Positions 33,297 through 42,577 of a stretch of 64,000 nt of DNA are shown piece by piece. This DNA comes from JANQPC01 sp039208375 (GTDB lineage: Bacteria > Pseudomonadota > Alphaproteobacteria > Rhodobacterales > Rhodobacteraceae). The notes under the pieces were generated by a model that did no database searches, had not been told where the DNA came from, and saw only the letters and a program-made list of their open reading frames with translations. The first letter of the stretch is position 1. Each line of letters opens with the position of its first letter. The position numbers and the translations under genes were made by a program. The DNA is taken from NCBI GenBank assembly GCA_039208375.1, contig JBCCRC010000005.1, positions 7,788 through 71,787 of the forward strand, in the 5' to 3' direction.

Positions 33297-33828
33297 AAGC
33301 AGAGTGAACGAGCCTGCGGAAAGCCCGGAGGCGAAAAAATCCGAACCCCCGAAGCCCCCCCAACCAGAGAGCAGCAAATCAATGTCAGATTTCACCCCAT
33401 CGACGCCCAAGGAAAAGGCGCCCGCCTCGGTGTTGTCGGCCGATCTAACGATCACCGGCAACCTCAAGACTGCCGGTGACATTCAGATCGAAGGCACTGT
33501 GGAAGGCGATATCCGCGCCCATCTTTTGACGGTCGGTGAAAGCGCCACAGTAAAAGGCGAGTGCATTGCCGACGATGTGATCGTCAATGGCCGCGTCGTG
33601 GGAAAGGTGCGTGGCCTAAAGGTTCGCCTCACCTCAACTGCCCGCGTCGAGGGTGACATCATCCACAAGACGATTGCCATCGAAAGCGGTGCGCATTTCG
33701 AGGGATCGGTGCAGCGGCAGGAAGACCCGCTCTCCACGGGCGGCGCAAAGCCGAAGCCGGCTACCACAACGTCTAGCACGCCAACCACGTCCGCCCCCGC
33801 CGCGGCGGCAGCGGGCGCAAAAGCTTAG
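33286..33828 (+). CDS. Bactofilin (polymer-forming cytoskeletal protein)
   Basis: The 180-residue protein has a central beta-helical bactofilin domain at about residues 45-145 (ITGNLKTAGDIQIEGTVEGD, IVNGRVVGKVRGLKVRLT). Proline- and alanine-rich, low-complexity tails flank it. Bactofilins polymerise without nucleotide at the inner membrane and place peptidoglycan enzymes. The overlapping upstream M23 peptidase is its likely client. A strong intrinsic terminator begins 26 bases after the stop. Start at 33286 lies inside the M23 frame. Confidence 0.93.
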   Translation: MFSKSRVNEPAESPEAKKSEPPKPPQPESSKSMSDFTPSTPKEKAPASVLSADLTITGNLKTAGDIQIEGTVEGDIRAHLLTVGESATVKGECIADDVIVNGRVVGKVRGLKVRLTSTARVEGDIIHKTIAIESGAHFEGSVQRQEDPLSTGGAKPKPATTTSSTPTTSAPAAAAAGAKA

Positions 33829-33840
33829 GGCCGGCGCCCC

Positions 33841-35316
33841 TTGGCACGATTTGAGACGCCGCGGTCACCCGCGGCGTCTTCGTTTTCGCCTGAGTTTTGC
33901 GCCGCACGTGCCCGGCGCCGCGTTCTGGCCGCCGCGATCCTCGCCTCCGCGCTGGGGTTTATCGACGGCACCATCGTTTCCAACGCGATGCCCGCGATAC
34001 GCGCCTCGATTGAGGCCTCACTCATTGAAGCGCAGTGGATTAACAACGCCTACATGCTGCCGCTCTCCGCGCTGATCCTTGCCGGCGGCGCTTTGGGTGA
34101 CCGCTTTGGGCTCGCTCGCATCTTTACCATTGGCATCGGGCTGTTCATCGCGGCCTCTGTGGCCTCGGCACTCGCCCCAACGCCCGAAACGCTGATCGCT
34201 GCCCGCGCACTCAAAGGCATTGGCGCGGCGATGATGGTGCCAGGATCGCTTGCCCTGATCTACCGCGCCTACCCGCCCGATGAGCGTGGCCGCGCCATCG
34301 GCCAATGGGCTGCGGCCTCGGCGATGACCACCGCACTCGGCCCCGTGCTGGGCGGGCTTCTGATTACGGCGGCAGGCCCCGAGACGTGGCGCTGGCTTTT
34401 CGCAATCAACTTACCCCTCGGCTTGATCGCCGTATGGCTGCTTCGCGGGGCGGTCAATGAAGACGTGGGCGATCCGGGCCGGGGAGTGGATTGGGTGGGC
34501 GCAGGACTTGCAACGCTGGGCCTTGGCCTTGGCGCCTGGGTGCTAACGGGCCTCACGGGTGAAGGCGGGCCTGAACCTGCTCCTTGGGGAACCGCCGCGA
34601 TCGGGCTCTTGATCGCCTTCGTCCTATGGGAAGCGCGAAGCGCTCACCCTATGATGCCGCTGTCACTATTCGCATCAACGCGTTTCAGCGCGGCGAACCT
34701 TGCCACCTTCTGTCTCTACTTTGCGCTTTCGGCTGTTCTTTTCTTCCTGCCAATGACAGTGATCTCGGCCTGGGGTGTCAGCGAAGCGGCCGCCTCTCTC
34801 GCCTTTCTGCCGCTGACCGCCGCCGTCGCGCTTCTCTCAACGGCCATGGGCAGACTGGCAGATCGGCACGGGCCCGGCCGACTGATTGGAGCCGGCTCCG
34901 CCCTCGTTGCCATTGCGTATGCAGCACTCGCGATCACCGCACCGCTTCAGGCCTACTGGAGCATCGTGATCCCGCTCATGTGTATCATGGGGTTCGGTAT
35001 GGCGTTGGTCGTGGCGCCACTTTCCGCAGCGGTCATGGGTGCGGTGAGCGAGGCGCAGGCGGGCGCGGCCTCGGGCGTGAACAACGCCGTTAGTCGTATT
35101 GCTGGGCTCGTTGCCATCGCTGCGATGGGCGCCGTGGCCGCGGCAGGTTATGCCGCCGCCGACGGCCCTGCCAGTTTTGGCGCCCCGGCCGAGGGCACTG
35201 CCCACGCCGTAGCAAGCACAGCGGCGTTTCAAACCGTTGCTTGGGCCACCGCCGCAACTTCTGCCATAGCCGCCGCAATTGCGTTCTTGGGAATCCGGCC
35301 CAATCAGACAGGGTGA
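33841..35316 (+). CDS. MFS drug-efflux-type transporter (DHA2/EmrB-QacA family)
   Basis: The 491-residue, 14-helix carrier has the DHA2 signatures GFIDGTIVSNAMPAI, GGALGDRFGLARIF and LKGIGAAMMVPGSLALI. It exports small toxic compounds using the proton gradient, by family knowledge. The only in-frame start before the first helix is a TTG at 33841. An intrinsic terminator hairpin lies within its first codons (33854-33879), so the start and expression mode are uncertain. The end overlaps the convergent DUF2189 gene by 13 bases. Confidence 0.85.
   Translation: MARFETPRSPAASSFSPEFCAARARRRVLAAAILASALGFIDGTIVSNAMPAIRASIEASLIEAQWINNAYMLPLSALILAGGALGDRFGLARIFTIGIGLFIAASVASALAPTPETLIAARALKGIGAAMMVPGSLALIYRAYPPDERGRAIGQWAAASAMTTALGPVLGGLLITAAGPETWRWLFAINLPLGLIAVWLLRGAVNEDVGDPGRGVDWVGAGLATLGLGLGAWVLTGLTGEGGPEPAPWGTAAIGLLIAFVLWEARSAHPMMPLSLFASTRFSAANLATFCLYFALSAVLFFLPMTVISAWGVSEAAASLAFLPLTAAVALLSTAMGRLADRHGPGRLIGAGSALVAIAYAALAITAPLQAYWSIVIPLMCIMGFGMALVVAPLSAAVMGAVSEAQAGAASGVNNAVSRIAGLVAIAAMGAVAAAGYAAADGPASFGAPAEGTAHAVASTAAFQTVAWATAATSAIAAAIAFLGIRPNQTG
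33854..33886 (+). terminator. Intrinsic terminator after bactofilin gene
   Basis: An 11-bp perfect stem (AGACGCCGCGG with CCGCGGCGTCT), a 4-base loop TCAC and a following TCGTTTT tract lie 26 bases after the bactofilin stop. It would end the M23-bactofilin transcript. The same bases form the first codons of the next open frame. Confidence 0.8.
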
Positions 35317-36080
35317 TACAGCGCCCGACGGTAAATGTGCCATGTCGCGTGGCCGAGGATCGGCAACACGACGAAAAGGCCCAGAAACAGCGGCAACATC
35401 CCCAGAAAAAGCGCGCCCGCAATGATCGCTGCCCAGAGCAGCATGACCCGCAGATTGCCCGCAACAGTGCGGAAGCTCACAAGCATTGCGGTGACGAAAT
35501 CAATTTCTTTTTCCAGAAGCAGCGGCAGGCTAACCACGGTACCCGCAAAGACGAGGAAGGCCACCGCACCGCCGATGAGGATCTGGAGCGCTATCATCGT
35601 CAGCCCGTTCACAGTCAGAAGCGCTTCATAAGAGGTTGAGATATTGGTGAGCGTCGACAGCCCCATGAAGAGCGCGAACAGCATGTGCGCGAAAAAGGAC
35701 CAGAATAGAAAAACCATAAGGATGATGACACCCATCCATGGCATCTGCCGATCCTTCTCAGCAAAGACCACCCCGATGATCTCGGACCAGACAAGCGGCA
35801 CGCCCGCCTCGATTCGCCGGCTCACCTCGTAGAGCCCCACCGCGGCGAACGGCGCCACAAGCGGAAAGCCAAGCGATAGCACAAGTGTCCAGACAAACGT
35901 GCCGGCATCGATCAGGATCAGAAAGCCGCCGACAATTACGTAGAACGCGCTGAAAAACAGCCCGTAGGCGGGAGCGGCGCGAAAATCGCCCCAGCCGCGG
36001 CGCAGCGCAGCCGCAATTTCCATCACCGTCAGCGTGCCAACTTCCGGCAAGGGTGACGGCTCGGTTGGCGTATCAAGCAT
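35304..36080 (-). CDS. DUF2189 family integral membrane protein
   Basis: The 258-residue protein has about six hydrophobic helices and the DUF2189 pattern, with VMEIAAALRRGWGDFRAAP followed by YGLFFSAFYVIVGG at the N-terminus and WHIYRRALY at the end. The family is conserved in alphaproteobacteria without a known function. I chose the ATG at 36080 because GGGGAGGACAAC precedes it; the ATG at 36104 has no such site. It converges with the MFS gene. Confidence 0.87.
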   Translation of the reverse strand: MLDTPTEPSPLPEVGTLTVMEIAAALRRGWGDFRAAPAYGLFFSAFYVIVGGFLILIDAGTFVWTLVLSLGFPLVAPFAAVGLYEVSRRIEAGVPLVWSEIIGVVFAEKDRQMPWMGVIILMVFLFWSFFAHMLFALFMGLSTLTNISTSYEALLTVNGLTMIALQILIGGAVAFLVFAGTVVSLPLLLEKEIDFVTAMLVSFRTVAGNLRVMLLWAAIIAGALFLGMLPLFLGLFVVLPILGHATWHIYRRALYHPV

Positions 36081-36196
36081 GTTGTCCTCCCCACGCCCGA
36101 TCATGCCGCCCGGGCGCCAGTCCCGTCAATTCCAGCTTCTTTTCCTTTGGGGTACTCTGAAAGGCGTGCACCCAAGCGGCGGATGCAATATCCCGA

Positions 36197-37324
36197 TCAC
36201 TCTTCGGCCTGCGCCTCGGCCCGGCTTTTGCCCGCAACGTCCATCGCAAGCGTGGCCGCCATGAAGGCATCGAGATCGCCGTCAAGCACGCCTTTGGTGT
36301 CGGATGTCTCATGATTGGTGCGCAAGTCCTTAACCATCTGGTAGGGCTGCAGAACATAGGAGCGAATTTGGTTGCCCCAGCCCGCCTCGCCCTTGGCCTC
36401 GTGGGCTTCGGTGATCGCGGCATTCCGACGATCGAGCTCCTGCTGGTAGAGCCGTGATTTCAGGGCGCGCATGGCGATGTCGCGGTTCTGGTGCTGGGAT
36501 TTTTCCGACGACGTCACGACGATACCGGTGGGGATGTGGGTGATCCGCACCGCCGAGTCGGTCGTGTTCACATGCTGGCCACCGGCACCGGACGACCGGT
36601 AGGTATCAACACGAATGTCGGAAGGGTTCACTTCGATCTCGATGTTGTCGTCCACCACTGGGTAAACCCAGACCGAGGAAAATGACGTGTGCCGCTTGGC
36701 GGCGCTGTCAAAGGGCGAAATACGCACAAGCCGGTGCACACCCGATTCCGACTTAAGCCAGCCATAGGCGTTGGGGCCGGAAATCTTGTAGGCGGCCGAT
36801 TTGATACCCGCTTCTTCGCCCGCGCTTTCCGAAAGCAGTTCCACCGAATAGCCCTGCTTCTCGGCCCATCGCACGTACATGCGTGCAAGCATTGCGGCCC
36901 AGTCACAGCTTTCGGTGCCGCCTGCGCCTGAGTTGATTTCAAGGAACGTGTCGTTGCCATCCGCCTCGCCCGACAGAAGCGCCTCAAGCTCGGCCTGTGC
37001 GGCACGGTCAGCTAGGGCTTTCAGCGCGCCTTCCGCCTCTGCCACAACTTCGGCATCATCCTCCATCTCGCCCAACTCGATAAGCTCAACGTTGTCGGAC
37101 AGCTCCTGCCGCATTGCTTTGTAGCGATCGACGGCATCGACCAGCATCTGGCGCTCCCGCATCAGCTTCTGGGCGCGTTCTGGATCGTTCCAAAGATCGG
37201 GATCTTCCGTCATCGCGTTGAATTCCTCGAGCCGGTGCTCCGCGGTCTCCCAATCCATCCGCTGACGCAGAAGTGCGAGGGATTTCTCGATGTCGGCCAC
37301 AGTGTTTTCGGCTTCGGCGCGCAT
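36197..37324 (-). CDS. prfB: Peptide chain release factor 2
   Basis: The 375-residue protein has the GGQ loop in SSGAGGQHVNTTDSAVR and the UGA/UAA-reading SPF motif in RLVRISPFD. It releases the nascent chain at stop codons UGA and UAA. The frame is continuous from the ATG at 37324, so the programmed +1 frameshift of E. coli prfB is absent here. It lies 82 bases downstream of the PBP1A gene and is possibly co-transcribed. Confidence 0.96.
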   Translation of the reverse strand: MRAEAENTVADIEKSLALLRQRMDWETAEHRLEEFNAMTEDPDLWNDPERAQKLMRERQMLVDAVDRYKAMRQELSDNVELIELGEMEDDAEVVAEAEGALKALADRAAQAELEALLSGEADGNDTFLEINSGAGGTESCDWAAMLARMYVRWAEKQGYSVELLSESAGEEAGIKSAAYKISGPNAYGWLKSESGVHRLVRISPFDSAAKRHTSFSSVWVYPVVDDNIEIEVNPSDIRVDTYRSSGAGGQHVNTTDSAVRITHIPTGIVVTSSEKSQHQNRDIAMRALKSRLYQQELDRRNAAITEAHEAKGEAGWGNQIRSYVLQPYQMVKDLRTNHETSDTKGVLDGDLDAFMAATLAMDVAGKSRAEAQAEE

Positions 37325-37406
37325 GGTTTGCCCCGGCAGGTTCGATCAGATCGCGGTGATAACAACGCCGCACCGCCGCAGCAAGCCGGCGGCGCTAAGC
37401 GGGGGG

Positions 37407-39971
37407 CTAGTAGAGCCCGCCCGAAGAAATCGTGCCAAGGTTTCGGTTCGCAGGCACCTGTACCACTTCGCCCGTGCCGGTGCGCACGGTTGTACTGGGC
37501 ACCGGTTGGGTGGCGGAGGGATCGGGGTTCTGCGGATCGAAGAGCGGCAAGTTCGAGCCCATCGCGAACCCGCCGTCAAAGGCCACGCCGAACACGGGTT
37601 CTTCACCCAGACGGAAATACTCCGCCACTACATTCTCGCCAACGGCATTGTCGGGAAGACGTTCGCCGGTGAACCGGTCGATCTTGATGAACTGCCCGCC
37701 ATCAGGCACCTCGAAGGGGCCACCACCGTATTTTTCCGTCGCAGTCGTCATGAAATCGTTGAAGACCGGAGCGCAGAAGCGGCCACCGCTTGCTCCGCTG
37801 CCAAGGGGCCGGGGCCGATCATACCCGATGTAGCAGCCCGCCACGATGTTTGAGGTAAAGCCCACAAACCAGACATCGCGCGCATCGTTCGTAGTGCCCG
37901 TCTTGCCCGCCGCTGGCACCGGCAAAGTCACCCGCCCCGCCGCAGTGCCGCGTTGCACAACGCCCGTCATCATCGACGTCAGCTGATACGCCGTCACCGG
38001 GTCCATCACCTGCGCGCGATTCGAGGCAATCACCGGTGCGCGGTCCGCCTCCAACTCACGCGTACTGCATTCATCGCAGGTGCGACGGTCGTGGCGATAG
38101 ATCGTGTTGCCCCACCTGTCTTGCACCCGGTCCACCAGAGTGGGTTCCAGTCGCTGCCCGCCATTGGCAAACATCGCGTAGGCCGCAACCATTCGGTAGA
38201 GCGTCGTCTCTTCCGAGCCCAGCGAATTGGCAAGAAACCGGCCCATCCGGTCATACACCCCGAAGCGTTCGGCATAGGCGGCCACGAGATCGATCCCAAG
38301 TTCCTCTGCCAATCGCACGGTCATCAGGTTCCGCGATTGCTCAACCCCGGTGCGCATGGGTGACGGGCCATAGAAGCGGTTTGACGCATTGCGCGGGCGC
38401 CAGATGCCATCGCCGGTTTCCACCTCGATCGGAGCGTCGATCACGATCGACGCCGGGGAAAAGCCGCTGTCGAGAGCTGCGGCGTAGACGAAGGGCTTAA
38501 AGGAAGAGCCCGGCTGGCGCGTGGCTTGGGTCGCGCGATTAAACACCGAATGCTGATAGGAGAACCCGCCTTGCATGGCGATGACGCGGCCCGTTACCAC
38601 ATCCATCGCCATGAATGCGCCCTGTACCTCCGGCACTTGCCGCAAACTCCAGCGCGTCAGGTTGCCCGCATCGTCTTCGCGACCACGCACATGCACGACA
38701 TCACCGCGATCCAGCAGATCTCCGGCCACCCGGGCGCGCGGGCCCAACTCGCCCTCGCCCAGATCCTTCCGCGCCCAGGTCACATCATCCGCCAGGATGA
38801 AATGGCCATCGGCGTCATCTGCCACACCCTCGATGCCAATCCGCGCAGCGTTTTCGCCAACCTCCAGCACAACCGCGACGTTCCAGCCATCGATGTCACG
38901 GGGCACGTCAGTCGCCGCGAGGGCGGCGCGCCAACTCGCCTCGTCTCCCAGTGCGTCATCCGCGACGGCAACACCCGTACCGCGCCAAACGCCCTGTTCG
39001 CGGTCATAGGCTTCCAACTGGCGGCGGAGCGCCGCTGCGGCTTCGAGTTGCATCTCGGGGTCAAGCGTCGCGCGCACAGTCAGGCCGCCACCGAAGAATT
39101 GCGTCTCGCCGAAATCGCGCGAAAGCTGGCGGCGGATCTCATCGGTGAAGTAATCCCGCGGCGGCAACTGCACGCGAAAACCCTCATAATCGCCGCCCTG
39201 CACCGTCAGCAGTGGCGCCGTACGCGCGGCGTCGAGCGCAGCTTGGTCGATATACCCGTTTTCGAACATTTCGCGCAGTACGAAGTTCCGCCGCGCCACG
39301 GCAGCCTCGGCATTACGTACCGGGTGCAGATTCCCGGGCCGTTGCGGCAGGGCCCCGAGATAGGCGGCCTCTTCGGGCGAAAGTTCAGCCAATGTCTTGT
39401 TGAAGTACGTTTGCGCGGCCGCGGTTACACCGTAGCTGTTCTGGCCGAGAAAAATCTCATTGAGATAGAGCTCGAGGATACGATCCTTCGAAAGCGTGTT
39501 TTCCAGCCGCACCGCAAGGATCAGCTCCTTGATCTTTCGCTCTGCTGACCGGTCCGCAGACAGAAAGAAGTTCTTCACCACCTGTTGGGGGATCGTGGAG
39601 GCGCCCCGCACCCGTTCACCGCGCGTTTCCACCGCCTCAATAGCCGCGGCAGCAATCCCGCGCAGATCGAAACCCTCGTGCTGGTAAAAGTTCTTGTCTT
39701 CCGCCGAGATGAACGCGGCCTTCACCAGTTCCGGGATGTCCTCGATCGGGGTGAAGAGGCGTCGTTCCTCGCTAAATTCATCGATGATCCGGCCTTCGGT
39801 GGAATAGATCCGGCTGATCGTCGGCGGCGTATATTGCACCAGCTGCTCGTGATCGGGAAGATCGCGACCGTAGATGTAGAAGATCGCTCCGACGCCAAGC
39901 GCGGCGAAGACGACGCCCATCGTCAGGAGCGTGAAGAAACCGCCGAGAACTGAGAAGAGAAACCTGAGCAC
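37407..39971 (-). CDS. mrcA: Penicillin-binding protein 1A
   Basis: The 854-residue bifunctional class A PBP has an N-terminal membrane anchor (about residues 5-30) and a glycosyltransferase domain with EDKNFYQHEGFD and RGASTIPQQVVKNF. The transpeptidase domain has Ser-x-x-Lys in GSSFKPFVYAAAL, SRN as the second motif and KTGTTNDARDVWF as the third. It makes and crosslinks peptidoglycan outside the inner membrane. The GTG at 39971 gives the usual start before the anchor. An ATG at 40082, overlapping the amiC stop, would add 37 unlikely residues, so the start is uncertain. It follows amiC. Confidence 0.93.
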   Translation of the reverse strand: MLRFLFSVLGGFFTLLTMGVVFAALGVGAIFYIYGRDLPDHEQLVQYTPPTISRIYSTEGRIIDEFSEERRLFTPIEDIPELVKAAFISAEDKNFYQHEGFDLRGIAAAAIEAVETRGERVRGASTIPQQVVKNFFLSADRSAERKIKELILAVRLENTLSKDRILELYLNEIFLGQNSYGVTAAAQTYFNKTLAELSPEEAAYLGALPQRPGNLHPVRNAEAAVARRNFVLREMFENGYIDQAALDAARTAPLLTVQGGDYEGFRVQLPPRDYFTDEIRRQLSRDFGETQFFGGGLTVRATLDPEMQLEAAAALRRQLEAYDREQGVWRGTGVAVADDALGDEASWRAALAATDVPRDIDGWNVAVVLEVGENAARIGIEGVADDADGHFILADDVTWARKDLGEGELGPRARVAGDLLDRGDVVHVRGREDDAGNLTRWSLRQVPEVQGAFMAMDVVTGRVIAMQGGFSYQHSVFNRATQATRQPGSSFKPFVYAAALDSGFSPASIVIDAPIEVETGDGIWRPRNASNRFYGPSPMRTGVEQSRNLMTVRLAEELGIDLVAAYAERFGVYDRMGRFLANSLGSEETTLYRMVAAYAMFANGGQRLEPTLVDRVQDRWGNTIYRHDRRTCDECSTRELEADRAPVIASNRAQVMDPVTAYQLTSMMTGVVQRGTAAGRVTLPVPAAGKTGTTNDARDVWFVGFTSNIVAGCYIGYDRPRPLGSGASGGRFCAPVFNDFMTTATEKYGGGPFEVPDGGQFIKIDRFTGERLPDNAVGENVVAEYFRLGEEPVFGVAFDGGFAMGSNLPLFDPQNPDPSATQPVPSTTVRTGTGEVVQVPANRNLGTISSGGLY

Positions 39972-40081
39972 GGTGTGAAACCCTGTTCTGTTGAAGGGCG
40001 TTATACGCGGATCGCCAGACCCGGTCAAAGCGGCGGGCGGGGCTTTGCCAATCCTATGTTTCGTAGCGTTGGCAAGCCGCA

Positions 40082-41296
40082 TCACGGCCTAAGCAACGCC
40101 GCGCGACGAGCCTCTTCCATGGCCCACGCCCGCAACGCATCGCGGATGCCGTTTGCGGCCGCCTTCCGCCACGCGGCTTCCGCCAGGTTCGCGCGATCAT
40201 CCGCGCTCGACAGAAACCCGATTTCGATCAGCACCGAGGGAATATCTGGCGCCTTCAGAACGGAGAATCCGGCGGACCGGCGCGGGCGCGAATTCATTGC
40301 GACGTCTGCATCTCGTAAGCCGCTGATGAGGCTGGTAGCCAGCCTCTCTGTGCGCGGTTCGGTTTCGCGCCGCGCGATCTCCATCAGCACCAGGGCTATC
40401 TCATCGCCCTGCCCCGTAAGATCCACGCCTGCTAGGAGATCGCTTTGATCGTGCCGTTCGGCCAACCGTTGCGACGCCAGATCGGACGCGTCGTCCGATA
40501 GGGTGTAAATCGTGGCCCCGCTCGCCCTGCCCGCATCTTCCGGCAGCGCATCGGCGTGGAGAGACAGGAACACGTCCACCCCCGCCTCACGCGCCAGACT
40601 TATGCGCGTTTCAAGCGGCACGAAAACATCCGCATCGCGCGTCATCGACACGCGGAAATCACCGGCCCGCAACAGCGCTTCGCGCAACTCGCGTGCGAAC
40701 GTCAGCATTAGATCGGCTTCCACAAGGCCACCTGCTTCGGCGCCAGGGTCAATACCGCCATGGCCGGGATCGAGCATTACGTGAAGGCGGGCATCGCCAT
40801 CAGGCGCAGGCGTCGCCTTGCGAGGGGCAAGCCGAAACCGCGCATCATCGGGCGTACCCGCACGTTCCGCAAACGTTGCGGGGTCGGTGGGTGCAAAGCG
40901 GATCCGCAGCGCGGCCGTCCCATCGGCAGCGCCGGTAGCCATCTCAGCTTCGGCCACAACATGGGGCGACGAGAGATCAATAACGAGGCGCGACCATCCC
41001 GGCTGAAACGCGCCCATACGCAAATCATCCACGGCCAAAGCACCCACGAGCATCGTGTCTGGCCAAACCACCTCGCTCAGATCAACAACGGCGCGGCGCG
41101 GCGCATCCAGAAGAAATACACGCCAAGGCACCGGTTGACTGAGTTCGAGCACCAGTTCCGCCCCGCCCTCAGCCTCTACGATCCGGCTGTCATCGCTCAC
41201 GCGCGCAAGCGCGCCCAGATCCGCGCGCGCGGACCCGGCAAAAAGCGACACCGCGAGGGCCGCGCATATCATCACGAGGGTTCGGAAGCTGCTCAT
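40082..41296 (-). CDS. amiC: N-acetylmuramoyl-L-alanine amidase (AMIN + Amidase_3)
   Basis: The 404-residue periplasmic hydrolase has a signal peptide (residues 1-25, ending SARA), an AMIN domain at about 30-130 and an Amidase_3 domain from about 170. The zinc site shows DPGHGGIDPGAEAGG, the Glu of LVEADLML and the His of SLHADALP. The catalytic Glu is in LIEIGFLSS. It removes stem peptides from glycan strands during cell separation. The stop lies next to the PBP1A frame, a common pairing in this group. Confidence 0.95.
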   Translation of the reverse strand: MSSFRTLVMICAALAVSLFAGSARADLGALARVSDDSRIVEAEGGAELVLELSQPVPWRVFLLDAPRRAVVDLSEVVWPDTMLVGALAVDDLRMGAFQPGWSRLVIDLSSPHVVAEAEMATGAADGTAALRIRFAPTDPATFAERAGTPDDARFRLAPRKATPAPDGDARLHVMLDPGHGGIDPGAEAGGLVEADLMLTFARELREALLRAGDFRVSMTRDADVFVPLETRISLAREAGVDVFLSLHADALPEDAGRASGATIYTLSDDASDLASQRLAERHDQSDLLAGVDLTGQGDEIALVLMEIARRETEPRTERLATSLISGLRDADVAMNSRPRRSAGFSVLKAPDIPSVLIEIGFLSSADDRANLAEAAWRKAAANGIRDALRAWAMEEARRAALLRP

Positions 41297-41383
41297 GGCC
41301 CCGGTATGTTTGCTTTTTTTTGCACTATAGCCGGGCGCGTGCGAAAACGAAACGGGCGATCAGAGCAGCGTGTGGATGACGGT

Positions 41384-42523
41384 CTAACGGCGGCCCATGA
41401 ACTGCGCCAAGCGTTCGAGCCCCTCTGCAATATCAGCGCTTGCCCTTGCGTAGGAAAAGCGCAGTGTCTGATGCCCGCGCGCAGGATCGAAATCGAGCCC
41501 CGGAGTTACCGCAACACCCGCTTCGGCCAGGATTTCGGCGCAAAAGGCGCGGCTGTCGTCGGTATGGTCCCTCACATCGGCATAGACGTAGAACGCACCA
41601 TCTGGCGGCGCGAAATGCGCTAAGCCGGCATTGGGCAGGCCCGCCAGCATCAGCTGCCGGTTTTCAGCATATACCCCAAGATTCGAAGTTAGCTCGTCTT
41701 CGCAATCCATTGCCGCGAGCGCGGCCACCTGCGCCGCATGGGGCGCGCAGATGAACATGTTCTGCGCCAGACGCTCGATCACCCGCACATGATCTTCGGG
41801 CACAACCATCCAGCCCACCCGCCAGCCTGTCATTGAAAAATACTTTGAAAATGAGTTGATGACGTAAACGTCATCGCTGAGTTCCAGCGCCGACACCGAG
41901 CGCTGCTCATATTCGATGCCGTGATAAATCTCGTCGGAAATGAACGCCGCGCCGCGACCCTCTGCCGCGTCAACGAGCGCACCAAGCGCGGAGGTATCGA
42001 GCATCGTGCCAGATGGGTTCGCCGGGGAGGCCACGATCAGCCCGTCTATCGCGTCCGGCAGATCCGCGGGAACGGGCTGAAACCGGTTCGCCGCCGCAGT
42101 CTCAATCCCCACCGGCTGAAGCGACAGCGCGCGCAGGATCTGGCGGTATGAGGGGTATCCCGGATCGCCGAGCGCCACGCGGGCGCCAGGATCGAAGAGC
42201 GCGGTGAAGGCCAGCAGAAACGCGCCGGACGACCCTGCGGTGACAATCACGCGCGCCGGATCAAGATCCACATTGTGGCGCGTTCGGTAGCGCTCTGCGA
42301 TCTTCTTGCGCAGCGTGGGCAGGCCAAGCGCAACCGTATACCCCAGAGGATCGCTGCCCATGGCGCCCGCAAGCGCGTCCCGGGCGCCCTTCGGCGCTGG
42401 TGTACCGGGTTGGCCCACCTCCATATGAATGATTTGGCGGCCTGCCGCCTCGGCCGCGCGCGCCGCCTCCATCACATCCATCACAATGAACGGATCGACA
42501 GCACTTCGCCTTGAGACCTGCAT
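41384..42523 (-). CDS. Class I/II pyridoxal-phosphate aminotransferase
   Basis: The 379-residue PLP enzyme has the fold-type I pattern. The PLP lysine is in NSFSKYFSMTGWRVGWM, with SPANPSGTM and the Tyr of SDEIYHGIEY upstream, and RFSYA near the C-terminus holds the substrate-carboxylate Arg. It transfers an amino group between an amino acid and a 2-oxo acid; the donor is not set by the sequence. The ATG at 42523 has an AACGGAGGGGTG site just before it. It lies divergent from the M48 protease gene. Confidence 0.93.
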   Translation of the reverse strand: MQVSRRSAVDPFIVMDVMEAARAAEAAGRQIIHMEVGQPGTPAPKGARDALAGAMGSDPLGYTVALGLPTLRKKIAERYRTRHNVDLDPARVIVTAGSSGAFLLAFTALFDPGARVALGDPGYPSYRQILRALSLQPVGIETAAANRFQPVPADLPDAIDGLIVASPANPSGTMLDTSALGALVDAAEGRGAAFISDEIYHGIEYEQRSVSALELSDDVYVINSFSKYFSMTGWRVGWMVVPEDHVRVIERLAQNMFICAPHAAQVAALAAMDCEDELTSNLGVYAENRQLMLAGLPNAGLAHFAPPDGAFYVYADVRDHTDDSRAFCAEILAEAGVAVTPGLDFDPARGHQTLRFSYARASADIAEGLERLAQFMGRR

Positions 42524-42577
42524 CACCCCTCCGTTATGTTGGCGCGTGAGACGTGCACGGCGGGCCAATAACAGTCA

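Noticed and set aside
36197..37324. Possible programmed frameshift in prfB, as in E. coli
   Set aside because: The frame is continuous from the ATG with no in-frame early TGA, so no frameshift is needed.
38526..39548. 340-codon open frame on the plus strand
   Set aside because: It lies wholly inside the PBP1A gene on the other strand, with His/Arg-rich composition typical of high-GC shadow frames.
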